From assembly GCA_005799065.1 (NCBI GenBank), contig SYHW01000005.1, forward strand, positions 1 to 37,943: 37,943 nucleotides of DNA, written 5' to 3'. The notes below the pieces were generated by a model. The model was given only the letters and a program-made list of their open reading frames with translations, was not told the DNA's origin and searched no databases. The translations under genes and the position numbers were made by a program. Shown one piece after another: positions 31,423 to 37,943 of this stretch. Numbering within the stretch: position 1 is the stretch's first letter; each line of letters opens with the position of its first letter. This stretch comes from Bacteroidota bacterium (GTDB lineage: Bacteria; Bacteroidota; Bacteroidia; UBA7662).

Positions 31423-32283
31423 ATGAATTTGAATTTAGCCCCCCCCCTTCTGAACAAAAGTACAGTCCGGGCGCTGAGTCAGTTACTTTATGCTATAGGG
31501 ATATTTGTTGTACCAAGTATTTCATTATTTGACCTTCACGCCCAGACTTTGCCGCCTTCTATCAACCCGGCTGTGGCCTCCAGCGGACGGGGTGATATCA
31601 ATTACTTTCGTTATTACACCTTTGGAGGTGGAGTCCACAACCTCGGATGGTTTGTGAATGGTCGATTCGGACGAAGCGCCAACAGCAGGGAAGATAGAGC
31701 TTGGGAGGTAGAATTGTGGCGGCTCAAGCACCCGAAGGAGGTGCGTATTACCAACGAACAATTCATCAATCCGAGGCCATTTGTATTTGGGAAGCTCAAC
31801 GAGTTAATTCTTTTGCGCGGCGGATACAGCCGGGAACGACTGCTCTTTGAAAAGGGCCCCAAAAACGGGGTTGAGTGGCGTTGGCGTTATGGCGGTGGAT
31901 TATCTATGGCATTTTTGAAGCCTGTTTACCTCGATGTATTATATCCCATCGATCCGGCAGATCCCCAATATGTAACGGTGCGATCGGAGCGCTACGACCC
32001 AAAGCGGCATGGACAAAGCAATATTTATGGTCGTTCCCGCTTCCAGGAAGGTCTCGATGAAATGAGCCTTCAAGCGGGTGTTTACGGGCGGGTGGGTTTA
32101 CTTTTTGAATGGGGTGCAACGGCCGAAGAACTGAGGGTGTTGGAAGCTGGGATATCGGTCGATTTACTCCCTTTTAGACCATCGGTTATGGCCGAGAATA
32201 TTCCAGGTATTCCAGGAAGCCTAAAAAATCCATTGGTGTATCCTTCCCTTTACTTTGCAGTGCATCTCGGCAACAAATGGTAG
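31423..32283 (+). CDS. Conserved-type outer-membrane protein, function unknown
   Basis: About 286 residues from the ATG at 31423. A signal-like segment (LSQLLYAIGIFVVPSISLFD) is followed by LHAQTL and a beta-rich body: INYFRYYTFGGGVHNLGWFV, WEVELWRLKHPKEVR, ELILLRGGYSRERLLF, WRWRYGGGLSMAFLKPVYLD, GVYGRVGLLFEWG, LEAGISVDLLPFRP, and the end YPSLYFAVHLGNKW, which ends in an aromatic as barrels often do. I do not recognise a named family. It lies 44 bp before lipA, which has its own promoter. Confidence 0.75.
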   Translation: MNLNLAPPLLNKSTVRALSQLLYAIGIFVVPSISLFDLHAQTLPPSINPAVASSGRGDINYFRYYTFGGGVHNLGWFVNGRFGRSANSREDRAWEVELWRLKHPKEVRITNEQFINPRPFVFGKLNELILLRGGYSRERLLFEKGPKNGVEWRWRYGGGLSMAFLKPVYLDVLYPIDPADPQYVTVRSERYDPKRHGQSNIYGRSRFQEGLDEMSLQAGVYGRVGLLFEWGATAEELRVLEAGISVDLLPFRPSVMAENIPGIPGSLKNPLVYPSLYFAVHLGNKW

Positions 32284-32315
32284 GTATTAATTTTACATCT
32301 TGATCGATTGAAGCG

Positions 32316-32323
32316 TATTTTTG
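32316..32323 (+). promoter_or_regulatory. -7 box, leaderless promoter of lipA
   Basis: TATTTTTG matches TAnnTTTG and ends 4 bases before the ATG at 32328, so transcription would start at or next to the start codon. Confidence 0.5.
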
Positions 32324-32327
32324 CACA

Positions 32328-33203
32328 ATGGACGATCATTTGGTGCTCGACATCCGCTCCGAGCGGCGCAAAAAGCCTGATTGGCTTCGGGTAAAGCTTC
32401 CCTCGGGTGAGGCTTTTCGAAAAGTACGGGGCCTGGTCGATCAATACCAACTGCATACCATTTGCGAAAGTGGTAATTGCCCCAACATGGGCGAATGTTG
32501 GGGGGCCGGAACAGCCACCTTTATGATCTTGGGCAATATTTGCACGCGTGGATGTTCGTTTTGCGCGGTTGCCACAGGTCGTCCAACGGAACTTGATCTC
32601 GATGAGCCCTATCGGGTAGCAGAAGCGATTCGTTTAATGGGGGTGAAGCATGCGGTGCTCACCTCGGTTAACCGCGACGAACTTCAAGACCGAGGGGCAA
32701 CCGTTTGGGCCGCCACCGTGCGAGAAATAAGAAAAGCATCACCCAGCACCACATTGGAGACGTTGATTCCCGATGTGAAAGCCAATTGGGATGCATTAGA
32801 CTTGATGATTTCAGAGCGCCCGGAGGTGGTTTCACACAATATGGAAACGGTCGAGCCGCTGTATAGATTGGTTCGTCCACAGGCCCGATATAAACGGAGC
32901 TTAGAACAGTTGTCGCGCATCAGTGCGGCTGGACTCCGCACCAAAACCGGATTCATGGTGGGTTTGGGTGAAACCCGCGACGATGTTGCCCGATTGCTCG
33001 ACGACCTCACCGAATCCCGGGTTCATGTCGTCACCATCGGCCAATATCTGCAGCCGACTGCTCGTCACCTGGAAGTGGCGGAATACGTACACCCCGATCT
33101 TTTCGCAGAATATAAGCAGATGGGATATGACCGGGGATTTGATTTTGTGGAGAGCGGACCGCTTGTTCGCTCGTCCTATCATGCAGAACGACACATCGGA
33201 TGA
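32328..33203 (+). CDS. lipA: Lipoyl synthase
   Basis: 291 residues, the usual length. This radical SAM enzyme inserts two sulfurs into protein-bound octanoyl groups to make lipoyl cofactors. The auxiliary [4Fe-4S] cluster cysteines are C46, C51 and C57 ([12 protein letters not shown]). The radical SAM cluster is C72, C76 and C79 (CTRGCSFC). The conserved serine near the end is in VRSSYHAE. Other signatures are [14 protein letters not shown] and [13 protein letters not shown]. Its stop overlaps the next ATG by 4 bp (ATGA). Confidence 0.98.
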   Translation: MDDHLVLDIRSERRKKPDWLRVKLPSGEAFRKVRGLVDQYQLHTICESGNCPNMGECWGAGTATFMILGNICTRGCSFCAVATGRPTELDLDEPYRVAEAIRLMGVKHAVLTSVNRDELQDRGATVWAATVREIRKASPSTTLETLIPDVKANWDALDLMISERPEVVSHNMETVEPLYRLVRPQARYKRSLEQLSRISAAGLRTKTGFMVGLGETRDDVARLLDDLTESRVHVVTIGQYLQPTARHLEVAEYVHPDLFAEYKQMGYDRGFDFVESGPLVRSSYHAERHIG

Positions 33204-33505
33204 GGATCAGGGGGGGCGATGCGAGCAGTTTAGCCAAGGTATTAGGCGACTTAGTTGAGGCCTATAAGTTGAGAGCACCCCTCGATGAGGTGCGCATGCG
33301 CAGTTGTTGGGATGGGTTAATGGGTGAGGCTGTGGCTTCGCGTACGGAATCATTCTTGGTGAGCGGACAAAAACTCATGGTTCGGATCGGCGATGCGGCA
33401 CTCAGGTCGGAGCTGCACCTCAACCAGGCCAAGATCATCGAGGATTTGAATGCCTGCGCGGGTGTCAGCGGTCGCCACAAAGTCACACGATTGCTATTTA
33501 TTTAA
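33200..33505 (+). CDS. DUF721 (DciA-like) protein
   Basis: 101 residues. The DUF721 pattern is clear: [20 protein letters not shown] at the N-terminus, the Trp in [15 protein letters not shown], then a strand [20 protein letters not shown] and a final RLLFI. DUF721 contains DciA, the protein that loads the replicative helicase in bacteria lacking DnaC. The role in this short form is inferred. Its ATG overlaps the lipA stop (ATGA), so the two are translationally coupled. Confidence 0.88.
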   Translation: MRIRGGDASSLAKVLGDLVEAYKLRAPLDEVRMRSCWDGLMGEAVASRTESFLVSGQKLMVRIGDAALRSELHLNQAKIIEDLNACAGVSGRHKVTRLLFI

Positions 33506-33518
33506 ACGAATTGTATTT

Positions 33519-34136
33519 ATGCCTACGCTGGTTTTGGTCCGACACGGACAATCTCAATGGAATCTCGAGAATCGCTTTACGGGTTGGGTCGATGTGCCCT
33601 TATCGCCTCAAGGTGAAGAAGAAGCCGCACGTGCCGGGGGGTTGTTGGCCACCTACCATTTCGACCTGGCATTCACCAGTGCACTTCAGCGGGCGCAGAA
33701 TACCTTGCGCATCATGCTTCGCGTGATGGGAAATGAGGAACTTCCCGTAATCGCCAACGAAGCGCTCAATGAGCGGATGTATGGGATGCTTCAGGGTCTA
33801 AATAAAGCCGAAACAGCCGAGCGCTATGGAGATGAACAGGTACTGATTTGGCGCCGCAGTTATGATGTGGCCCCTCCAGATGGTGAGAGCCTGAAAGACA
33901 CAGCAGCGCGGGTCATTCCGTACGTGAAGCAAGAGATTTTTCCGCTTCTGCGCGCAGGAAAAAACGTGCTGGTGGCGGCACATGGCAACAGCCTACGGGC
34001 CCTTGTCATGCAACTCGAAGGAATGAGTCCGGCTGAAATTCTGCAGTTTGAGATCCCCACGGCTGTTCCCCGGGTATACACACTGACCGAAGACCTCGTG
34101 GTTCAGGATGCCCGTTTTCTCAGCCATGAAAGATAA
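33519..34136 (+). CDS. gpmA: Phosphoglycerate mutase, 2,3-bisphosphoglycerate-dependent type
   Basis: 205 residues from the ATG at 33519; an earlier in-frame ATG at 33450 lies inside the DUF721 gene. The phosphohistidine motif is LVRHGQSQWN (His9). ENRFTGWVDVPLSPQG, SALQRAQNTL, LNERMYGMLQGLNKAE and the second His of AAHGNSLRALV complete the active site. It interconverts 3- and 2-phosphoglycerate in glycolysis. It is shorter than the ~250-residue E. coli enzyme, as is common for Bacteroidota. It lies 13 bp after DUF721, so lipA-DUF721-gpmA probably form one unit. Confidence 0.95.
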   Translation: MPTLVLVRHGQSQWNLENRFTGWVDVPLSPQGEEEAARAGGLLATYHFDLAFTSALQRAQNTLRIMLRVMGNEELPVIANEALNERMYGMLQGLNKAETAERYGDEQVLIWRRSYDVAPPDGESLKDTAARVIPYVKQEIFPLLRAGKNVLVAAHGNSLRALVMQLEGMSPAEILQFEIPTAVPRVYTLTEDLVVQDARFLSHER

Positions 34137-34163
34137 TTCGCCGACCTGAGCCAAACATATTCG

Positions 34164-34171
34164 TACTTTTG
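34164..34171 (+). promoter_or_regulatory. -7 box of the MoxR gene
   Basis: TACTTTTG matches TAnnTTTG and lies 20 bases before the ATG at 34192. Confidence 0.5.
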
Positions 34172-34191
34172 CCCTCCAATTCTAAAGCCCT

Positions 34192-35160
34192 ATGTCTCTA
34201 AGTTTTTCCTCTGATAAAGAAGCCGTCGACGCCTTGTTTGAGCGCTACCAACAATGTCGCAATGAAGTGTTCAGGGTGGTGATTGGCCAGGACCAAGTGG
34301 TGGAATCGGTGTTTATCTCTATTTTCAGCGGCGGCCATTGTCTTCTTGTGGGTGTGCCGGGTTTAGCCAAAACCCTTCTGGTGCACACCATTGGGCAGGT
34401 GCTTGATTTGAGTTTCAGTCGCGTTCAGTTTACCCCCGACCTGATGCCGGGCGACATAACGGGTTCGGAGGTGCTCGACGACCAGCGACATTTCAGGTTT
34501 GTTCCGGGCCCACTCTTTGCCAATGTGGTGTTGGCCGACGAGATCAACAGAACGCCGCCCAAAACGCAGAGTGCGTTGTTGGAGGCCATGCAGGAGAAGC
34601 AGGTTACTGTTTCAGGAAAATACTACTCCCTGCCAGCCCCGTTTTTTGTGCTCGCCACCCAAAATCCCATCGAGCAGGAAGGTACCTACCCTTTGCCCGA
34701 AGCTCAGCTCGACCGTTTCATGTTCCATGTACAACTCGGATATCCCAAATTTGAGGACGAGTTAGAGGTGGTGAGGCATACCACTACCGATCGCTTGCCG
34801 TCGGCCAACAAGGTCATGGGGGCCGATGAAATTCTCTACTTTCAGCAGTTGGTTCGCCGCATTCCGATCAGCGATACGGTGTTGAACTATGCGGTGAAAC
34901 TCGCCCACAAAACACGGCCCGGAGGATCGTTTGCAGGCGACGAAACCAATCGCTTGGTGAGTTGGGGTGCCGGTCCAAGGGCTTCACAATACCTGGCCAT
35001 CGGAGCCAAATGCCACGCCGCCCTCAACCGCAAATATGCCCCCGACATTGAGGACGTTCGTGCCGTTGCGAAGAACATTCTTCGCCACCGCATGGTGCTC
35101 AACTACAAAGCGGAAGCAGAAGGGATAACAGCAGACGACCTTATCGAGAAAATCTGGTAG
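34192..35160 (+). CDS. MoxR-family AAA+ ATPase
   Basis: 322 residues, the full size of MoxR. Walker A is LLVGVPGLAKTLL; Walker B is NVVLADEINRTPPKTQSALL. The MoxR signature VFVLATQNPIEQEGTYPLPE and the sensor-2 region (RASQYLAIGAKCHA) are present. MoxR ATPases act as chaperones that mature metal enzymes or secreted complexes, usually next to DUF58 and von Willebrand A-domain genes. Those partners are absent immediately downstream, where a YugP-type peptidase follows. Three 20-bp tandem units begin inside its last codons. Confidence 0.95.
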   Translation: MSLSFSSDKEAVDALFERYQQCRNEVFRVVIGQDQVVESVFISIFSGGHCLLVGVPGLAKTLLVHTIGQVLDLSFSRVQFTPDLMPGDITGSEVLDDQRHFRFVPGPLFANVVLADEINRTPPKTQSALLEAMQEKQVTVSGKYYSLPAPFFVLATQNPIEQEGTYPLPEAQLDRFMFHVQLGYPKFEDELEVVRHTTTDRLPSANKVMGADEILYFQQLVRRIPISDTVLNYAVKLAHKTRPGGSFAGDETNRLVSWGAGPRASQYLAIGAKCHAALNRKYAPDIEDVRAVAKNILRHRMVLNYKAEAEGITADDLIEKIW

Positions 35161-35211
35161 CGCTTCGCTGGATTTGAAAGCGTTTGGCCGGATTTGGTAG
35201 CCTTTCGCTGG
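35152..35211. repeat. Three 20-bp tandem units across the MoxR stop codon
   Basis: The units 35152-35171, 35172-35191 and 35192-35211 have exactly 20 bp each. The first contains the last two codons and the stop (ATCTGGTAG). The third matches the first at 17 of 20 positions, and the second matches the third at 15 of 20. Confidence 0.9.
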
Positions 35212-35276
35212 AAAGGAACTTTTTGGGCATATTCCGCGTTTAATGTTCGATTTTAAATATTTTAAATAAAAGCTAT

Positions 35277-35957
35277 ATGAATCCCTTATATGTTTTGATG
35301 ATTCTCATGATGATCGCCAGTTGGATCGTCAGTGCCCGTTTCAAGAACCGTTTCAGCAAGTACACCGCTACCCCGCTCGACGGAGGCATGTCGGGTCGCG
35401 AAATTGCTGAACGGATGTTGCGCGACCACCAAATCCGCGATGTTCAGATCATTTCCACGGAAGGACAATTGACCGACCACTACAACCCCTTGGACCGCAC
35501 CGTGAACCTGAGTCGGGAGGTATATTATGGCAACTCAGTCGCCGCTGCCGCTGTGGCAGCCCATGAGGTGGGACATGCCGTACAGCATGCGAATGCATAC
35601 TCATGGCTGGAATTCAGGTCCAAAATGGTGCCCACTTTGAGTGCAACCAGTCGATTCATGCCTTGGATACTCATGGGTGGGGTTTTAACGCTGCACATTT
35701 TCCCTGAGTTGCTTATGTTGGGGGTTGCCCTATTCGCACTCACCACCGTCTTCACTTTTGTGACCCTACCCGTTGAATTTGATGCCAGCCGACGGGCATT
35801 GGCCTGGCTCGACCGCAACAACATCACCACATCCCGTCAGCATTCTATGGCCAAAGATGCCCTCCATTGGGCCGCCATGACCTATGTCATTGCAGCGTTG
35901 AGTTCGCTTGCTACCTTACTTTATTACGCTAGTTTGCTGTTGTCGCGGCGCAATTAA
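35277..35957 (+). CDS. YugP-type zinc metallopeptidase (membrane)
   Basis: 226 residues. An N-terminal membrane segment (LYVLMILMMIASWIVSA) is followed by a soluble part with GGMSGREIAERMLRDHQI and the zinc motif AAAVAAHEVGHAVQHANAY (HExxH). Two further hydrophobic segments (MPWILMGGVLTLHIFPELL, LALFALTTVFTFVTL type) precede PVEFDASRRALAWLD, where the third ligand is expected, and a final one lies at the C-terminus. This is the DUF2268/YugP pattern seen across bacteria. Substrate unknown. It lies 116 bp after moxR, in a gap that starts with the 20-bp repeats. Confidence 0.88.
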   Translation: MNPLYVLMILMMIASWIVSARFKNRFSKYTATPLDGGMSGREIAERMLRDHQIRDVQIISTEGQLTDHYNPLDRTVNLSREVYYGNSVAAAAVAAHEVGHAVQHANAYSWLEFRSKMVPTLSATSRFMPWILMGGVLTLHIFPELLMLGVALFALTTVFTFVTLPVEFDASRRALAWLDRNNITTSRQHSMAKDALHWAAMTYVIAALSSLATLLYYASLLLSRRN

Positions 35958-35980
35958 TCGCTTTCAAGGCGGATCGTTTT

Positions 35981-36040
35981 TTCATCGCCCTGCTCCCTGT
36001 TCTCACCGCCCTGCTCCCTGTTTTCATCGCGCAGGCTCTT
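35981..36040. repeat. Degenerate ~20-bp tandem repeat before tatD
   Basis: The units at about 35981-36000, 36001-36021 and 36022-36040 share CGCCCTGCTCCCTGT (the third is decayed). The preceding 35962-35980 may be a fourth. The array ends 10 bp before the tatD GTG. Confidence 0.85.
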
Positions 36041-36050
36041 ATTTGCCGAC

Positions 36051-36815
36051 GTGGTTCTAACCGATACACACACCCATCTTTATAGTTCGCAATTCGATAA
36101 CGATCGAGATGCGATGATGCAACGTGCTCATGATTCGGGGGTGCGTATGATGCTCTTGCCGAATGTGGATTTGGAAAGTGTGGTTGGTATGCACGCTCTG
36201 GAGGATGCTTACCCCGAAGTGGTTCGATCGATGATGGGCCTGCACCCTTGTTCAGTGTGCGACGATTGGCAAGTGGTTGTAGAGGATTTGTTTTCTTGGT
36301 TGGATCGACGAAAATATGTAGCGATTGGCGAGATCGGGATCGACCTATATTGGCGTAAAGACAATCTAGACCAGCAGAAAGCGGCCTTTTTATGGCAAGT
36401 GGATCAGGCTCAGCGCAAGTCCCTTCCTGTTGTGATCCATTCCCGCGAAAGCACCCATGTCATTTTGGAAGCGTTAGGCAATCGAACGCTACCCGGCGTA
36501 TTCCATTGTTTCTCCGGTTCCTTAGAAGAGGCGAAGCGCATCATCGATCGGGGGATGTTTCTGGGAATCGGCGGGGTTTTGACCTACAAAAACGCGGATA
36601 AGTTGCGATCCGTGGTTCAGCAAGTCGATCGAAGTCGGGTTGTGTTGGAAACAGATAGTCCGTATTTGAGTCCCTTCCCCTTCCGCGGACAGCGCAATGA
36701 AAGCGCACGCATCATCGAGGTTGTCCGCGTGGTGGCAGAGTGTTGGTCCATATCGACCGAAGAAGCAGCGGAAATATGCACGCGTAATGCCCAAACCCTG
36801 TTTTTTGATGAGTAG
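36051..36815 (+). CDS. tatD: TatD-family metal-dependent DNase
   Basis: 254 residues from a GTG start at 36051. The family metal ligands are all visible: H7 and H9 in TDTHTHLYSS, Glu in AIGEIGIDLYW, His in PVVIHSRES, His in GVFHCFSGS and Asp in VVLETDSPYLSPFPFRG. These TIM-barrel enzymes are 3'->5' exonucleases and DNA-repair or RNA-processing factors. The stop overlaps the ansA start by 8 bp. Confidence 0.95.
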   Translation: MVLTDTHTHLYSSQFDNDRDAMMQRAHDSGVRMMLLPNVDLESVVGMHALEDAYPEVVRSMMGLHPCSVCDDWQVVVEDLFSWLDRRKYVAIGEIGIDLYWRKDNLDQQKAAFLWQVDQAQRKSLPVVIHSRESTHVILEALGNRTLPGVFHCFSGSLEEAKRIIDRGMFLGIGGVLTYKNADKLRSVVQQVDRSRVVLETDSPYLSPFPFRGQRNESARIIEVVRVVAECWSISTEEAAEICTRNAQTLFFDE

Positions 36816-37836
36816 ACGGGTAATGCTAATTTACACTGGAGGCACTTTGGGTATGGTGCGGGACGAACAATCGGGCGCACTCATTTCTTTCGCATTGGAT
36901 GATGTTGAGCAAAAGTTGCCCGAATTAAAGGCATTGGGATATCATCTGGATGCGGTTACCCCCTTTAATCCTATCGATTCATCACAAACTGAGCCCCACC
37001 ATTGGCAAAGCATTGCGCAATCCATTTCGGAACACTACAACAATTATGACGGATTTGTGGTCTTGCATGGCACGGATACCATGGCATATACTGCGAGTGC
37101 CTTGAGTTACATGCTTGATGGACTAGCAAAGCCGGTGATTCTGACCGGATCTCAACTTCCCTTGGGTATCCCGCGCACGGATGCGCGTGAAAATTTAACG
37201 ACGGCCATTGAATTAGCGGGGGCTACAGATTCGAATGGTCATCCTCGTGTTCCAGAGGTGTGTATTTATTTCGATTACAGACTTTTCCGTGGCAATCGCG
37301 CCTCTAAGTTCGACTCCGATAAATTCCAGGCTTTTCAGTCGCCCAATTATCCTGCCTTGGTAGAGGTGGGTACGGTCATCCGGTTTCAGGATCGATATAT
37401 CCGTCCGGTTGATGGCCCGTTATTCAAACTGAGAAAGGGAATCGACCCGGGTGTTGCAGGCATTCGATTGTTTCCCGGTATGGCAAAGTCCGTAGTGACG
37501 CCGTTATTGGAATCGGCAGACAACCGTGTGTTGCTGATGGAGACCTTCGGAATGGGCAATGCACCCACACATAGCTGGCTGCTCGATGCTTTGAGGCACT
37601 ATATAAATAGTGGTCGAACTGTAGTTTCTGTCACCCAATGTCGCGGGGGGTATGTCGATATGGGGCGCTACCATTCCTCGACCGCCTTGCGCGAAATGGG
37701 GGTCGTAAGTGGACGAGATATGACCTTTGAGGCCGCTATCACCAAAATCATGTGGCTATTGGGTAACGACTACACTGGTTTCGAACTTGAAAAGTCTATC
37801 AACAAGGATCTAAAAGGGGAGTTAACAGAGGTCTAA
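36808..37836 (+). CDS. ansA: Type I asparaginase
   Basis: 342 residues from the ATG at 36808; a start at 36697 would run deep inside tatD. Asparaginases have two catalytic threonines, and both are visible: the first in LIYTGGTLGM (about residue 13) and the second in VVLHGTDTMAYT (about residue 89), with the partner Asp. Also typical are KPVILTGSQLPLG, RGNRASKFDSDKFQAF and the C-terminal TQCRGGYVDMGRYHSS. It hydrolyses asparagine to aspartate and ammonia. The lack of a signal peptide points to the cytosolic type I form. Confidence 0.95.
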   Translation: MSRRVMLIYTGGTLGMVRDEQSGALISFALDDVEQKLPELKALGYHLDAVTPFNPIDSSQTEPHHWQSIAQSISEHYNNYDGFVVLHGTDTMAYTASALSYMLDGLAKPVILTGSQLPLGIPRTDARENLTTAIELAGATDSNGHPRVPEVCIYFDYRLFRGNRASKFDSDKFQAFQSPNYPALVEVGTVIRFQDRYIRPVDGPLFKLRKGIDPGVAGIRLFPGMAKSVVTPLLESADNRVLLMETFGMGNAPTHSWLLDALRHYINSGRTVVSVTQCRGGYVDMGRYHSSTALREMGVVSGRDMTFEAAITKIMWLLGNDYTGFELEKSINKDLKGELTEV

Positions 37837-37915
37837 AGCCATTTATTTAACTTCTTATTTCTTCACTTAAGAATGACTCTTTTTTATCTATATTAGCGCG
37901 CTGATTTGTGGATCC

Positions 37916-37943
37916 TGAGAGGTGTCCGAGTGGTTGAAGGAGC
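37916..37943 (+). tRNA. 5' part of a tRNA-Ser (runs off the right edge)
   Basis: The last bases read like the D-arm of a class II tRNA: TGTCCGAGTGGTTGAAGGAG, as in bacterial tRNA-Ser. The acceptor arm, beginning with TGAGAGG, the anticodon and the variable arm are outside or incomplete, so the serine identity rests on the D-arm alone. Confidence 0.7.

Noticed and set aside
37837-37890. Terminator after ansA (TTCTTA...TAAGAA then a T-run)
   Set aside because: The stem is only 6 AT-rich pairs with a 10-base loop; too weak to call.

Overview
The window looks like a chromosomal segment of a Bacteroidota bacterium with roughly balanced GC. Three things support this. Many starts are preceded by the Bacteroidota sigma-factor -7 box TAnnTTTG. 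Outer-membrane and periplasmic families typical of the phylum are present (TonB receptor with carboxypeptidase-like N-domain, M13 peptidase, DUF2147, beta-barrels, small lipoproteins). Shine-Dalgarno sequences are mostly absent. I cannot assign a genus. No phage, insertion sequence, CRISPR array or rRNA is visible; a tRNA-Ser begins at the right edge. No gene-free stretch exceeds 300 bases.

Layout, left to right. 1-1989: 3' part of a tandem amidohydrolase. 2021-4495 (-): TonB receptor behind a DtxR/MntR-like palindrome, divergent from a DUF4442 hotdog protein. 5274-8373 (-): thiamine pyrophosphokinase, acyl-CoA dehydrogenase, PiT-type phosphate permease. 8535-12482 (-): apaG with its own leaderless promoter, then (reading 5'->3') a TetR regulator and paaA-paaB-paaC-paaD, the phenylacetyl-CoA epoxidase set without paaE. 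12615-17651 (+): DUF1801/YdeI-like protein, beta-helix lipoprotein, double UspA protein, then HAD, methionine aminopeptidase (GTGA overlap) and YebC. 17658-19715 (-): M13 metallopeptidase.

19797-27027 (-): the most interesting block, read 5'->3' as PqqD-like RRE protein, CPS-like ATP-grasp ligase, fold-III PLP decarboxylase, a urea-transporter/M23-peptidase fusion, a TPR/beta-barrel protein and a TPR protein. I propose this as an undescribed peptide- or amino-acid-modifying system with an envelope arm.

27169-29249 (+): envelope operon (lipoprotein, DUF2147, beta-barrel). 29305-31257: SAM methyltransferase with THUMP-like domain, a 41-residue lipoprotein and an OsmC protein. 31423-37836 (+): outer-membrane protein, lipA-DUF721-gpmA, MoxR ATPase, YugP-type metallopeptidase, tatD-ansA.

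A recurring oddity is that at least eight intergenic junctions carry short degenerate tandem arrays (mostly about 20 bp per unit, each with its own sequence), several apparently seeded from the end of the upstream coding sequence, including its stop codon.
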